A stretch of DNA of 59,992 nt from Clostridium sp. (lineage in GTDB: Bacteria > Bacillota > Clostridia > Clostridiales > Clostridiaceae): positions 1 to 59,992 of the forward strand of contig JALENK010000019.1 in the NCBI GenBank assembly GCA_022767515.1, written 5' to 3'. Both the position numbers and the translations under genes were made by a program. Shown here piece after piece: positions 17,902 through 27,901 of the stretch. Below the pieces are notes generated by a model. That model saw nothing but the letters and a program-made list of their open reading frames with translations. It was not told the DNA's origin and searched no databases. How positions within the stretch are numbered: the stretch's first letter is position 1; the number at the start of each line of letters is the position of its first letter.

Positions 17902-18792
17902 ATGTTTAAATCGGGATTTGTTACAATAGTTGGTAGACCTAATGTTGGAAAATCAACATTAATGAATAAGATAATGGGAGAAAAATTATCAATAGTATCT
18001 AATAAGCCACAGACTACAAGAAATAATATTCAAACGATATTAACAACTCAAGATTATCAAATAGTATTTTTAGATACACCAGGAATACATAAGCCTAAGC
18101 ATAAGCTTGGTGAATATATGGTAAATACAGCTAAGGATGCCCTAAAGGATGTAGATTTAGTATTGTTTTTAACTAATCCAGATACAGAGATTGGAAAAGG
18201 AGACAGATATATTTTAGAGGCACTAAAGGGAATAGATGTACCTGTATTTCTTGTATTAAATAAAGTTGATGAAAATACACAAACAAGAGTGGCAGAATCG
18301 TTAGCAATGTATTCTGGGGAGTTTGATTTTAAGGAAATAGTACCTATATCTGCATTAAAAGGTAAGAATGTTGATACATTAGTTGATTTAATGGTAGAAA
18401 ATTTAAAAGAGGGACCAAAGTATTATCCAGATGATATGATTACTGATGTACAAGAAAAATTTGTAATTTCAGAGATTGTAAGAGAAAAGTCGCTTAGAAC
18501 TTTAAGAGATGAAGTACCTCATGGAATAGCAGTTGATGTTGTCCAAATGAAGCAAAGTAAAAATGGTACATATCATATTGAGGTGGATTTAATTTGTGAA
18601 AAGGACTCTCATAAAGGAATAATCATTGGAAAAAATGGTCAGAGTCTTAAAAAGATTGGTGAGACTTCAAGATATGAAATAGAAAGATTCCTAAATTGCA
18701 AGGTTAATTTAAAAATCTGGGTTAAAGTAAGAAAAGAGTGGAGAGATAATCAAAATCTTTTAAAAGAATTAGGTTATAAAAAAGTTAAATAA
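17902..18792 (+). CDS. era: GTPase Era
   Basis: A 296-residue GTPase for 30S subunit assembly. G1 is GRPNVGKST (about 12-20), then the switch region [10 protein letters not shown]3 [10 protein letters not shown] and G4 NKVD. The C-terminal KH domain has [19 protein letters not shown] and binds the 16S 3' end. The ATG at 17902 has GTGGAGG 4 nt upstream; a longer in-frame start lies within cdd and is rejected. Clustered with ybeY, which works on the same RNA end. Confidence 0.97.
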   Translation: MFKSGFVTIVGRPNVGKSTLMNKIMGEKLSIVSNKPQTTRNNIQTILTTQDYQIVFLDTPGIHKPKHKLGEYMVNTAKDALKDVDLVLFLTNPDTEIGKGDRYILEALKGIDVPVFLVLNKVDENTQTRVAESLAMYSGEFDFKEIVPISALKGKNVDTLVDLMVENLKEGPKYYPDDMITDVQEKFVISEIVREKSLRTLRDEVPHGIAVDVVQMKQSKNGTYHIEVDLICEKDSHKGIIIGKNGQSLKKIGETSRYEIERFLNCKVNLKIWVKVRKEWRDNQNLLKELGYKKVK

Positions 18793-18806
18793 TAGAGGTG
18801 TAAAGT

Positions 18807-19547
18807 TTGGGATTAATTGACAGCAAAGCTGTTGTGCTGAAAACTCAAGATTATAGAGAAAATGATAAGCTGGTATGGTTATATACTGAACAATGTGGTA
18901 AAATTACATGTATTGCCAAGGGTGCTAAAAGAAGCAAAAGCAAATTTTTATCTATAACATTACCATTATGTTATGGTGAGTATACTTTTTTTAGAGGAAA
19001 GAATATGGCAAATATTCAAGAAGGAAAAATTTTAAAGTCATTTCAAAGTCTTATGGATAATTTAGATAAACTTACATATGCAACATATGTATGTGAATTA
19101 GTAGATATAGCTACAGAAGATGGTGAGACAAATAAGTGGCTTTTTAGAGAGTTTATAACTATATTGTATCTATTGAATACAGATGCCTTAGATTATGAAA
19201 TGCTAGCTAGAAGCTTTGAACTAAAGGTTCTTAAGGCTACAGGTTATGGCTTAAATTTAGATAACTGTGCCATTTGTAAGAAAAAGATATCTGTATCTAA
19301 TTATATTGATTTATCCTATTATGGAGGTATTTGTGAAGAATGCAATAAAACTCATAGCATACAAATAAGTAAAGGTGCTTATAGTGCACTTAGGTTTTTA
19401 TCTAATACCCCATCTGATAAAATATATAGATTAAATATTAATGAACAGATTAGAAAGGATATTGAAAAAGTAAATACTAATATAATATCGACTTGCTATG
19501 CAAGAAAACCTAAGAGTTTAGAGATTTTAAATTATTTTAAGGAGTGA
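18807..19547 (+). CDS. recO: DNA repair protein RecO
   Basis: A 246-residue recombination mediator that loads RecA with RecR. The N-terminal OB fold (residues 1-80) has KAVVLKTQDYRENDKLVWLYTE. A helical domain and a zinc motif (CAICKKK ... CEEC, about 153-177) follow. TTG start at 18807 behind AGAGGTG. It follows era, the usual order. Confidence 0.93.
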   Translation: MGLIDSKAVVLKTQDYRENDKLVWLYTEQCGKITCIAKGAKRSKSKFLSITLPLCYGEYTFFRGKNMANIQEGKILKSFQSLMDNLDKLTYATYVCELVDIATEDGETNKWLFREFITILYLLNTDALDYEMLARSFELKVLKATGYGLNLDNCAICKKKISVSNYIDLSYYGGICEECNKTHSIQISKGAYSALRFLSNTPSDKIYRLNINEQIRKDIEKVNTNIISTCYARKPKSLEILNYFKE

Positions 19548-19554
19548 TATTAAA

Positions 19555-20175
19555 ATGAGCGAAATTACATTAGAGAAATTAGATCAAATTATAGAAAGAA
19601 CCAATGTTACATATGGTGAAGCTAAGAAGGCATTAGAACAATCAGAAGGAAATGTGATAGATGCAATAATATATATTGAGGAAAATTTCAATACTAAATC
19701 AAAGAAGACAAAGAAAGAAGAAAAGAATGAAGTTTTTCAAGATGTTAAGTCTTGGGTTATGGATTTGGTTGAAAAAGGAAATGTAGCAAGAATAGCTATA
19801 AAGAAAGATGATAAGGTCGTTGTGGATGTACCAGTAAATGCAGGAATTGCAGCAACTGTAATAGCAATAACTATTCCACCAATTTTAGCAGCGGCACTAG
19901 TTGCAGCAGTTGCGACTAAAATTACAATTGAGATTACTATGACAGATGGTAGTGTTCAAGTGGTTAATAAAGTTATTTCAGATGCTAAAGATGGTGTGAA
20001 AGAAAAGGCAACTTCTATTGCAGATTTTTTCAAAGAAAAGTATAGTGACCTTAAAAAAGATGAAGATATGTATTATGATGATGATTATACTATGTATTCA
20101 GCAACATTTACTCAAAAATTTGATGATAATGAAGAAGATATAGATGAAGATTTTTCTAATTCAGAACAAAAATAA
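19555..20175 (+). CDS. DUF4342 protein with UBA-like N-terminus
   Basis: 206 residues. Residues 1-45 resemble the UBA/TS-N fold seen in EF-Ts and NAC (TYGEAKKALEQSEGNVIDAIIYIEEN). The middle (about 58-140) is the DUF4342 domain, with a hydrophobic stretch of about 27 residues (AGIAATVIAITIPPILAAALVAAVATK) that could be one membrane helix or hairpin. An acidic tail ends the protein (EEDIDEDFSN). No known function. Seven nt after recO, so probably in the same operon. Confidence 0.7.
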   Translation: MSEITLEKLDQIIERTNVTYGEAKKALEQSEGNVIDAIIYIEENFNTKSKKTKKEEKNEVFQDVKSWVMDLVEKGNVARIAIKKDDKVVVDVPVNAGIAATVIAITIPPILAAALVAAVATKITIEITMTDGSVQVVNKVISDAKDGVKEKATSIADFFKEKYSDLKKDEDMYYDDDYTMYSATFTQKFDDNEEDIDEDFSNSEQK

Positions 20176-20266
20176 GAAAAAACAAGAAAATAAGTAAAAA
20201 TTAAGGAATATTGTTGTAAATTTTTATATTTTTCTGAAAATTATATGTGTTAATTACAAAATAATA

Positions 20267-20275
20267 TGGTATAAT
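20267..20275 (+). promoter_or_regulatory. Extended -10 promoter of the CcpN-like gene
   Basis: TGG-TATAAT at 20267-20275 with no strong -35, about 50 nt before the ATG. Confidence 0.6.
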
Positions 20276-20326
20276 AATTTTGTGATTGATAAATATTCCT
20301 TATTCCTTAAGAAAAGAGGGATGCTG

Positions 20327-20968
20327 ATGAATTTATCACCAAGACAAAAACAAATAATCGAATTAGTAAGAGAAGGTCAACCTATAGCTAGTGAAATCAT
20401 TGCAAAAAAATTAGGTGTTACAAGAGCAGCACTTAGAGCAGATTTAGCTATTTTAACATCTATGGATATTTTAGAGGCTAAGCCGAAGGTTGGTTATATT
20501 TATACTAATAAGCCGATTAATAGTATGGCACTAAATTATATTAATAATATTAGTGTTGAACAGATTATGTCAAAGCCTTCAATAATCAATGAAAGTACTA
20601 TGGTTTATGATGCTATTGTATATTTATTTATTGATGATGTTGGTACTGTTTTTATTGAGAATAATGGATATTTAGTGGGGGCAGTTTCACGTAAGGATTT
20701 TCTTAAGGTATCTATAGGTGGTACAGATATCCACAAGGTTCCAGTAGGTGTTATTATGACAAGGATGCCTAATATAATTTGTGGCAGTAAGGAAGATAAA
20801 GCATATGATTTAGCTAAGAAACTTATTGAACATGAAATTGACAGTATTCCAATAGTCGAAAAGGTTCTAGATGAGTATAATAAAGAGCATTTAAAGATAA
20901 TTGGGAAGGTTTCTAAAACTAATATTACTAGGTTATTTGTTATGATAGGCAAAGGTATTGATTTATGA
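20327..20968 (+). CDS. CcpN-like transcription repressor (HTH + CBS pair)
   Basis: 213 residues. The N-terminal winged helix (about 1-60) has SPRQKQIIELVREGQP and LGVTRAALRADLAIL, the same pattern as B. subtilis CcpN. Two CBS domains follow (about 75-200), which in this family sense adenine nucleotides. CcpN represses gluconeogenic genes, and homologues next to ppdK probably control PEP synthesis. The ATG at 20327 is preferred (AAGAGGG 6 nt upstream) over 20321 and 20282. A 9-bp palindrome overlaps its stop codon. Confidence 0.85.
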   Translation: MNLSPRQKQIIELVREGQPIASEIIAKKLGVTRAALRADLAILTSMDILEAKPKVGYIYTNKPINSMALNYINNISVEQIMSKPSIINESTMVYDAIVYLFIDDVGTVFIENNGYLVGAVSRKDFLKVSIGGTDIHKVPVGVIMTRMPNIICGSKEDKAYDLAKKLIEHEIDSIPIVEKVLDEYNKEHLKIIGKVSKTNITRLFVMIGKGIDL

Positions 20969-20990
20969 TATGAGTAGATATTACTCATAT
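20968..20990 (+). promoter_or_regulatory. 9-bp perfect palindrome after the repressor gene
   Basis: ATATGAGTA (20968-20976) and TACTCATAT (20982-20990) around a 5-nt centre. It has no run of T after it, so it may be an operator for ppdK or a weak terminator. Confidence 0.45.
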
Positions 20991-21007
20991 CAATAGTTTA
21001 ATTCTTA

Positions 21008-21021
21008 AGTAAACGTTATCT
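21008..21021 (+). promoter_or_regulatory. cre-like box 1 upstream of ppdK
   Basis: AGTAAACGTTATCT matches the CcpA cre consensus TGWAANCGNTNWCA at all fixed positions but the first and last bases. Confidence 0.4.
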
Positions 21022-21026
21022 ATTGT

Positions 21027-21040
21027 TGCAAGCGTTTCCA
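21027..21040 (+). promoter_or_regulatory. cre-like box 2 upstream of ppdK
   Basis: TGCAAGCGTTTCCA fits TGNAANCGNTNNCA fully. It lies 19 bp (centre to centre) from box 1 and 67 nt before the ppdK start. Binding by CcpA or another LacI-type regulator is inferred. Confidence 0.5.
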
Positions 21041-21106
21041 TAAATGGTGGTTATGAGTTGCTGTTAGATATATAAAATTTTAATTTTGAACGGAGGAGTT
21101 ATTGAG

Positions 21107-23734
21107 ATGGAGAAAAAGTACGTTTACCTTTTTAGTGAAGGAAATGCAAACATGAGAGAATTATTAGGAGGAAAAGGAGCTAACTTAGCTGAGATGACTA
21201 ATCTTAATATACCAGTTCCTCAAGGATTTACAGTTACAACTGAAGCTTGTAATAAGTATTATGAGGATGGTCAAAAGATATCTGATGAAGTTTTAGAACA
21301 AATCAGAGCTAATATTAAGGAATTAGAAAAATTAGCTGGTAAGGAATTTGGAAGTAAGGAAGATCCATTACTAGTGTCAGTTAGATCAGGTGCTAGAGCT
21401 TCAATGCCAGGAATGATGGATACAATATTAAACTTAGGTTTAAATGATGAGGCTGTTGAAATCGTTGCTAAAAAGACATCAAATCCTAGATTCGCATATG
21501 ATTCATATAGAAGATTTATTCAAATGTTCTCTGATGTAGTTATGGGTATTGAAAAGAGATTATTTGAAGATAAGTTAGATGAAATGAAGGAAGCAAAGGG
21601 ATATCAATTTGATACTGACTTAACTGCTGATGATTTAAAGGAAATTGTTGTTCAATTTAAAGAAATATACAATAAGGAAAAGGGTGAGGAATTTCCACAA
21701 GACCCTAAGGTTCAATTAATAGAAGCAATAACAGCAGTATTTAGATCATGGGATAATCCAAGAGCAATAATTTATAGAAGATTAAATGATATACCAAGTG
21801 AATGGGGTACAGCTGTAAATGTTCAACAAATGGTATTTGGTAATAAAGGAGAAACTTCAGGAACAGGAGTTATATTCTCAAGAAACCCAGCTACTGGGGA
21901 TAAAGCTATTTATGGTGAATATTTAATGAATGCACAAGGTGAAGACGTTGTTGCAGGAATTAGAACACCACAACCAATTGCTAAATTAGAAGAACAAAAT
22001 CCAGAAATATATAAGCAATTAGTTGGAATAATAAATACTTTAGAAACACACTATAAAGATATGCAAGATATGGAAATAACAATAGAAGAAGGAAAGTTAT
22101 ATTTCTTACAAACTAGAAATGGTAAAAGAACAGCTCAAGCAGCATTAAAGATTGCTGTTGATTTAGTTGAGGAAGGAATGTTAACTAAAGAAGAGGCTAT
22201 ATTAAAAGTTGAACCAAAGCAATTAGATTCTTTACTTCATCCAGCATTTTATTCTGAAGATTTAAAGAAAGCAGAAGTTGTTGCTAAAGGTTTACCTGCA
22301 TCACCTGGAGCTGCTTGTGGTAAGATTTGTTTTACTGCAGATGAAGCTAAAGAGAGAGCAGCAGCAGGTGAAAATGTTGTTTTAGTTAGACTTGAAACTT
22401 CTCCAGAAGATATTGAAGGTATGATAGCAGCACAAGGTATATTAACAGTAAGAGGAGGTATGACTTCTCATGCAGCTGTTGTAGCAAGAGGTATGGGTAC
22501 TTGCTGTGTTGCAGGTTGTGGAGCTATTAAGGTTGATGAAAATGCAAGAAAGATTGAAATAGCTGGAAAGACATACACAGATCAAGATTTTATATCAATA
22601 GATGGTGCAACTGGAAATGTATATGCAGAGCAAGTTAAGACTGTTACACCAGAAATCACAGGTCACTTTGCTAAGTTTATGGGATGGGCTGATGATATTA
22701 GAAAGTTAAAGATTAGAACAAATGCTGATAATCCAAGAGATACTAAACAAGCAGTTGAATTTGGAGCAGAAGGTATAGGACTTTGTAGAACAGAGCATAT
22801 GTTCTTTGCTGAAGATAGAATAATGGCAGTTAGAGAAATGATAGTTGCTAAAGATGTTGAACAAAGAAAGAAAGCATTAGATAAGATTTTACCAATGCAA
22901 AAGCAAGATTTTATCGAAATGTATGAAGAATTAAAGGGAATGCCAGCTACTATAAGATTCCTTGATCCACCACTTCATGAATTCTTACCTCATTCAGAAG
23001 AGGATATAAAAGCTTTAGCTTCAGAAATGAATTTAAGTTATGATGAATTAAAGGCAACAGTTGATAGCTTACATGAATTCAATCCAATGATGGGTCATAG
23101 AGGATGTAGATTAGCAGTATCATATCCTGAAATTGCAGAAATGCAAACAAGAGCTGTTATGGAAGCTGCAATAGAAGTTAGAAAGACTAAGGGATATGAA
23201 ATAATTCCAGAAATAATGATTCCACTTGTAGGAGAAGTTAAAGAATTAAAGTTTGTTAAGAATATAGTAGTTAAGACTGCAGATGCTGTACTTTCTGAAA
23301 ATGGAGAAAGCTTTGAATACCATGTTGGAACAATGATTGAAATTCCAAGAGCTGCTCTTACAGCAGATGAAATTGCAAAAGAAGCTGAATTCTTCTCATT
23401 TGGTACAAATGATTTAACTCAAATGACATTTGGATTCTCAAGAGATGATGCTGCTAAATTCTTAGGAGCATATTATGAAAATAAGATTTATGAACAAGAC
23501 CCATTTGGTAAGCTTGATCAAACAGGAGTAGGTCAATTAGTTAAGATGGCTGCAGAAAAAGGAAAGAAAACAAGACCAGATATCAAATTAGGTATTTGTG
23601 GAGAACATGGAGGAGATCCTTCATCAATTGAATTCTGTCATAATGTAGGATTAAACTATGTATCATGTTCGCCATACAGAGTTCCTCTTGCAAGACTTGC
23701 AGCAGCACAAGCACAAGTTAAAAATCCAAGATAG
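21107..23734 (+). CDS. ppdK: Pyruvate, phosphate dikinase
   Basis: An 875-residue PPDK interconverting PEP, AMP and PPi with pyruvate, ATP and Pi. The ATP-grasp N-terminus has GGKGANLAEMTNL and SVRSGARASMPGMMDT. The swivelling phosphohistidine domain has GGMTSHAAVVARGMG with the catalytic His at residue 455, the same number as in the Clostridium symbiosum enzyme. The C-terminal TIM barrel has GLCRTEHMF, GHRGCR and the catalytic loop GICGEHGGDP. The ATG at 21107 has GGAGGAG 8 nt upstream. The CcpN-like gene and cre-like boxes upstream suggest carbon control. Confidence 0.97.
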   Translation: MEKKYVYLFSEGNANMRELLGGKGANLAEMTNLNIPVPQGFTVTTEACNKYYEDGQKISDEVLEQIRANIKELEKLAGKEFGSKEDPLLVSVRSGARASMPGMMDTILNLGLNDEAVEIVAKKTSNPRFAYDSYRRFIQMFSDVVMGIEKRLFEDKLDEMKEAKGYQFDTDLTADDLKEIVVQFKEIYNKEKGEEFPQDPKVQLIEAITAVFRSWDNPRAIIYRRLNDIPSEWGTAVNVQQMVFGNKGETSGTGVIFSRNPATGDKAIYGEYLMNAQGEDVVAGIRTPQPIAKLEEQNPEIYKQLVGIINTLETHYKDMQDMEITIEEGKLYFLQTRNGKRTAQAALKIAVDLVEEGMLTKEEAILKVEPKQLDSLLHPAFYSEDLKKAEVVAKGLPASPGAACGKICFTADEAKERAAAGENVVLVRLETSPEDIEGMIAAQGILTVRGGMTSHAAVVARGMGTCCVAGCGAIKVDENARKIEIAGKTYTDQDFISIDGATGNVYAEQVKTVTPEITGHFAKFMGWADDIRKLKIRTNADNPRDTKQAVEFGAEGIGLCRTEHMFFAEDRIMAVREMIVAKDVEQRKKALDKILPMQKQDFIEMYEELKGMPATIRFLDPPLHEFLPHSEEDIKALASEMNLSYDELKATVDSLHEFNPMMGHRGCRLAVSYPEIAEMQTRAVMEAAIEVRKTKGYEIIPEIMIPLVGEVKELKFVKNIVVKTADAVLSENGESFEYHVGTMIEIPRAALTADEIAKEAEFFSFGTNDLTQMTFGFSRDDAAKFLGAYYENKIYEQDPFGKLDQTGVGQLVKMAAEKGKKTRPDIKLGICGEHGGDPSSIEFCHNVGLNYVSCSPYRVPLARLAAAQAQVKNPR

Positions 23735-23743
23735 TTAAATAAG

Positions 23744-23775
23744 AAATACAGTCTCTTTTGAGGCTGTATTTTTTT
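23744..23775. terminator. Bidirectional terminator between ppdK and the CotS-like gene
   Basis: AAATACAGTCTC (23744-23755) pairs with GAGGCTGTATTT (23760-23771), 12 bp with one wobble, TTTT loop, then T-rich sequence on the plus strand. It also sits just past the end of the minus-strand gene. Confidence 0.9.
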
Positions 23776-24820
23776 AAATAGTCCAATTTGAAAGTGTTAA
23801 TTCTTTTTTTAGATGATTTACTAAATTTATTTGATAATCAATATTTTTAGAAGACTTCTTTAGATTAGATAATAGTATATCTTTAGATATTGAGTTATCA
23901 GTATTTTTTAAATAGACCTTTGATATTTTAAAAAATTTTTGAGGAAATGTTATATATGAAACAATAAATTGCAAATCTGATGGTGTGAGTTTGTTTATTT
24001 TGTTGTATTCTTTTAAAAAATTATAAGCTAAGGTCTTATTAAATAAAATGGAGTCTCTTCTTAGATAGCGTCTTAAAAAATAACCAATATCATAAGCAGA
24101 ATAACCTTTTTTGCATTTATCAAAGTCAATTGTCCAAGGAATATTTCGATTATCAAATATAATATTTTTATTAACATAATCTCCATGGCACAATGAAATA
24201 GATAAATTCTTATTATTTATTTTAGCAGATATCTTTAATGCCTCTTCAGCTAAGTATAAATTTTTTTGATAAAACTCAAGAAAAATTTTTGAAAAAGTAT
24301 CATTCTTTTCAGATGCATATATATTCAATTCTACTAATTGTTCTAAGTGCTTTAATGTATATTTATAAAGGTCATTATAGTTTTCTTTCATTGAGCATCC
24401 ATCTATTGGAATGAAGTTTTTTGTTGTCTTATGGAGTTTGGCAAGTGACATTGCACATTTTATAACATGAGTTTCGTTATGAAAATCACACCTTTCACCT
24501 TCAATCCAAGGTGTCAAGATAAAAAATCCTTTGTTATATTCTACATAACGACCATTTTTTATTGTTGGAATTATTTTGGGAACATTTACGTTATTTCTAT
24601 AAAGCCATTCAAGTGCAGAATAAACAAATAAAAGCTCAGAAACTGAATAATATATTTTTTTTAAACAGAATGAAGTATCAGGTGAAGAAATTTTAAATAC
24701 AACTCTCTGCTTGTCCGTATCCTTGCTTTTAACAATGGTTATTACAGAGTCTTGAAGATTATAGTATGGTAAGACAAATTTCATAATATTTATAGGTGAA
24801 TAGCAAGAAATATCAGTCAT
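23774..24820 (-). CDS. CotS-family spore coat kinase-like protein
   Basis: 348 residues with the aminoglycoside-phosphotransferase/protein-kinase-like fold. The catalytic loop is CHGDYVNKNIIFD and the metal-binding segment is TIDFDKCKKGYSAYDIGYFLRR, the pattern of CotS/YutH-type spore coat proteins. KAKTH-like basic and aromatic-rich stretches are usual in the family. A substrate is not known. The ATG at 24820 has GGAGGC just upstream on the minus strand. Divergent from dgt and alone on its strand here; mother-cell expression is likely but not shown. Confidence 0.8.
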   Translation of the reverse strand: MTDISCYSPINIMKFVLPYYNLQDSVITIVKSKDTDKQRVVFKISSPDTSFCLKKIYYSVSELLFVYSALEWLYRNNVNVPKIIPTIKNGRYVEYNKGFFILTPWIEGERCDFHNETHVIKCAMSLAKLHKTTKNFIPIDGCSMKENYNDLYKYTLKHLEQLVELNIYASEKNDTFSKIFLEFYQKNLYLAEEALKISAKINNKNLSISLCHGDYVNKNIIFDNRNIPWTIDFDKCKKGYSAYDIGYFLRRYLRRDSILFNKTLAYNFLKEYNKINKLTPSDLQFIVSYITFPQKFFKISKVYLKNTDNSISKDILLSNLKKSSKNIDYQINLVNHLKKELTLSNWTI

Positions 24821-24975
24821 AGCGAAGCCTCCAATGTATGTTTTTATTATATTTATATTAATGTAATGAATAAATTAGAATAAAATAATAAAAATAATAA
24901 TATATATGTGTTTGAAAGGAAGATTTAGAGGAATTCTAAGAAAAAAATAGAATACAATAATAGGTGGTGAGTTGG

Positions 24976-26010
24976 ATGCTTATTAGAGAGAAAATTGAGA
25001 ATTTTGAAAGGTTGACATTAAGAAAAGAAGCACAATTTTCCTTTAATATTAGAGGAAGGAAAATCTATGAAAAGCCAGATGAAATAAGAACTAGTTTTAT
25101 GGTAGATAGAGATAGGATTATTCATTCCAAATCATTTAGAAGGTTAAAGCATAAAACACAAGTTTACATAAAGTCTATTGGAGATCATTATAGGACTAGA
25201 TTAACACATACATTAGAGGTTTCACAGATAGCAAGAACAATTGGAGTAGGAATTGGATTAAATGAGAATTTAATCGAAGCTATTGCACTTGGTCATGATT
25301 TAGGGCATGTGGCATTTGCACATAATGGAGAGGATGAGTTAAATTCTTATCTAGAGAACGGATTTAAGCATAATGAGCAAAGTGTCAGAGTTGTAACTAG
25401 GCTTGAAAATAATGGACTTGGACTTAATCTGACTAAGGAAGTAATAGATGGAATATTAAATCACAGTGGTCTGCCTAGAATAAATGAAAAATCAAAGGCT
25501 TTTACATTGGAGGGAGCAGTAGTTCAATATAGTGATAAAATAGCATATCTAAATCACGATATTGATGATGCTATAAGAGCAAAGACTTTGTTAAAAGAAG
25601 ACATACCTAAAGAAATAATTAATGTTTTAGGAGATACAAAATCTAAAAGAATAAACACTTTGGTTAAGAATTTTATTAAGAATTCTGTTAATAATTTAGA
25701 TAAGGGTATAAAAATATTAGGATTTTCTGAAGAGGTAGATAGTGCTTTGAGAATGCTTAGAGAATTTATGTTTAAAAATGTATATTTAACAGAAGAATTA
25801 AAAAAGGAAAAAGAAAAAGTAAGGTTTGTGTTAAGGCAACTTTTGGAGTATTATGAAAAGAATGTAGATAAAATGCCCAAGATGTATCAAAAAATTGCTG
25901 AGGAAGAGGGCGTTAAAAGAAGTGTTGTTGATTTTGTATCTGGTATGAGTGATGATTATTGTTTAAGTTTGTTCAATAGCATATTCATTCCGAAAATAGT
26001 TATTTATTAA
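24976..26010 (+). CDS. dgt: dGTPase-like HD phosphohydrolase
   Basis: A 344-residue deoxyguanosinetriphosphate triphosphohydrolase-like protein. [16 protein letters not shown] gives the first histidine and [14 protein letters not shown] the HD pair of the HD domain. [13 protein letters not shown] supplies the last aspartate. It may hydrolyse dNTPs. The ATG at 24976 is close behind GGTGGTGAG. It heads dgt-dnaG-rpoD, an order conserved in clostridia. Confidence 0.9.
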   Translation: MLIREKIENFERLTLRKEAQFSFNIRGRKIYEKPDEIRTSFMVDRDRIIHSKSFRRLKHKTQVYIKSIGDHYRTRLTHTLEVSQIARTIGVGIGLNENLIEAIALGHDLGHVAFAHNGEDELNSYLENGFKHNEQSVRVVTRLENNGLGLNLTKEVIDGILNHSGLPRINEKSKAFTLEGAVVQYSDKIAYLNHDIDDAIRAKTLLKEDIPKEIINVLGDTKSKRINTLVKNFIKNSVNNLDKGIKILGFSEEVDSALRMLREFMFKNVYLTEELKKEKEKVRFVLRQLLEYYEKNVDKMPKMYQKIAEEEGVKRSVVDFVSGMSDDYCLSLFNSIFIPKIVIY

Positions 26011-26026
26011 AAAAAATTTTTTTTAT

Positions 26027-26032
26027 AGGAGG
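26027..26032 (+). promoter_or_regulatory. Orphan Shine-Dalgarno before dnaG
   Basis: A perfect AGGAGG with no ATG, GTG or TTG at normal distance. The nearest TTG (26046) gives only an 8-codon peptide ending at 26072 and is 13 nt away. Just upstream is a run of eight A and eight T (26009-26024). dnaG itself uses GGTGGTG further on. Confidence 0.3.
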
Positions 26033-26098
26033 AAATTTATTTATTTTGTCGAATTTAATACAATTGTCATAAAATATGAAGGTGGTGTAAGTAACTCT

Positions 26099-27901
26099 TT
26101 GCAAATTTCAGAGGATGTTATTGAAAGAATAAAAAATGAAAATGATATAGTTGATGTTATTTCAGAAAGTGTGAGATTAAAGCGCTCTGGAAGAAATTAC
26201 ATGGGTCTTTGTCCTTTTCATAATGAAAAATCCCCTTCTTTTTCTGTGTCTCAGGATAAACAGATTTATAAGTGTTTTTCTTGTAATGAAGCAGGAAATG
26301 TTATTACTTTTGTAATGAAACAAAAGAATAAAAATTTTATTGAAGCTATAAAATATTTAGCTGAAAGGGCAAGGATTCCGCTTGAAATTGGTAAAGGAGA
26401 ATCTAGTCAAATAACTAAAAAAAGAGAATTATTATATAAAATTAATAAAGAGGCTGGACGATTTTTCTTTAGCAATTTAACAAAGATAAAAAAGGCAAAA
26501 GAATATTTCTTAAATAGAGGTATTGATGAAAATACAATTAAAAAATTTGGATTAGGATATTCTTTAGATATGTGGCAAGGATTAATTGATCATTTATTAA
26601 GTAAAGGCTATAAATATTCTGATTTATTAGATGATGGATTAATACTTAAGGGAAAAAATGAAAATAATTATTATGACAGATTTAGAAACAGAGTTATGTT
26701 TCCAGTTTTTGATAAAGAAGGAAGGGTTATTGGATTTGGTGGAAGAGTTTTAGATGATTCTAAGCCTAAGTATTTAAATTCACCAGAAACATTAATTTTT
26801 CATAAAGGAACTAATCTATACGGACTAAATTTTGCTTTGAAAAATAAGATTGAGGACAGAACGATAATTATAGTTGAAGGATATATGGATTGTGTTTCTT
26901 TACATCAATACGGAATAACTAATTCTGTAGCATCTCTTGGAACAGCTTTAACTGAGCAGCAAGCAAGATTGCTTAAAAGATATGCAGATACGATTATTAT
27001 ATCATATGATGCAGATGTAGCAGGGCAAAATGCCACTCAAAGGGGAATAGATATCTTAACAGAAGCAGGTTTTCAAGTTAAGATACTTACTATACCAGAG
27101 GCAAAGGATCCAGATGAATTTTTGAGAGTAAATGGGCGTGAGGCATTTTTAAGTTTAGTAAAATCAGCAATTCCTATTATAGAATATAGATTAAATAGAG
27201 CAGCTGACGGATTAAACTTAAAGAATAATAATCAATTAATTGAGTATGGAAGAAGAGCTTCTATAATATTGAGTCAAGTAGATGCAATTGAGAAGGATGT
27301 TTACATAAAAAAGATTTCTGAAAATACAGGAATAAGGGAACAGAGTTTGTACGATATGCTTTCTAAAGAAAAAAATAAAAAAGATGAAAAATATGTGAAT
27401 AATATGGAAGAAACTAGTACAAAATTATATGTAGAACCTGCCTATATAAAAGCTGAAAAATTATTATTAAAATTGATGTTAAATGATGAATATTATGAAA
27501 ATGTAATAAAACAGGCTTCTGAAGAAGATTTTACTTTAAAGGAATACAAAAAAATATTCAATCTAATAATTAATGCTAGAGATGAAAAGGTGAGTGATTT
27601 TATTACACATATTGAAAGTCGTTGTGATGATGTAGATTCTTCAAGTGCATTAGTTGAAATTAGTGAATTAAACATAGTCGAAGCAGATAATATAAATATT
27701 TTAATTTTTGATTGTATAAAGAAAATTAGAATGTCAAAATTAGAATTAAGTATAGAAGAATTAAAAAAGGAGCAAAAAGAATTGGAGCGTAAAGGAATGG
27801 TTGAAGAGTCTATACAACTATTAGGTGAATTAAGTAAGATTAATAAGGAACTTCAAATATGGAAAAAAACTAGATTTATTGATGAAGGGAGGAAAAACTA
27901 A
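26099..27901 (+). CDS. dnaG: DNA primase
   Basis: A 600-residue primase. The N-terminal CHC2 zinc finger uses C38, H41, C59 and C62 ([14 protein letters not shown] ... CFSC). The RNA polymerase core has a TOPRIM segment, [17 protein letters not shown], and [15 protein letters not shown]. The C-terminal part is the helicase-binding domain. TTG start at 26099 behind GGTGGTG. The stop overlaps the rpoD ATG by one base. Confidence 0.96.
   Translation: MQISEDVIERIKNENDIVDVISESVRLKRSGRNYMGLCPFHNEKSPSFSVSQDKQIYKCFSCNEAGNVITFVMKQKNKNFIEAIKYLAERARIPLEIGKGESSQITKKRELLYKINKEAGRFFFSNLTKIKKAKEYFLNRGIDENTIKKFGLGYSLDMWQGLIDHLLSKGYKYSDLLDDGLILKGKNENNYYDRFRNRVMFPVFDKEGRVIGFGGRVLDDSKPKYLNSPETLIFHKGTNLYGLNFALKNKIEDRTIIIVEGYMDCVSLHQYGITNSVASLGTALTEQQARLLKRYADTIIISYDADVAGQNATQRGIDILTEAGFQVKILTIPEAKDPDEFLRVNGREAFLSLVKSAIPIIEYRLNRAADGLNLKNNNQLIEYGRRASIILSQVDAIEKDVYIKKISENTGIREQSLYDMLSKEKNKKDEKYVNNMEETSTKLYVEPAYIKAEKLLLKLMLNDEYYENVIKQASEEDFTLKEYKKIFNLIINARDEKVSDFITHIESRCDDVDSSSALVEISELNIVEADNINILIFDCIKKIRMSKLELSIEELKKEQKELERKGMVEESIQLLGELSKINKELQIWKKTRFIDEGRKN

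Noticed and set aside
24821-24975. Riboswitch or T-box in the cotS-like/dgt divergent region
   Set aside because: Very AT-rich with only a weak 6-bp inverted repeat; no T-box or riboswitch core motifs.
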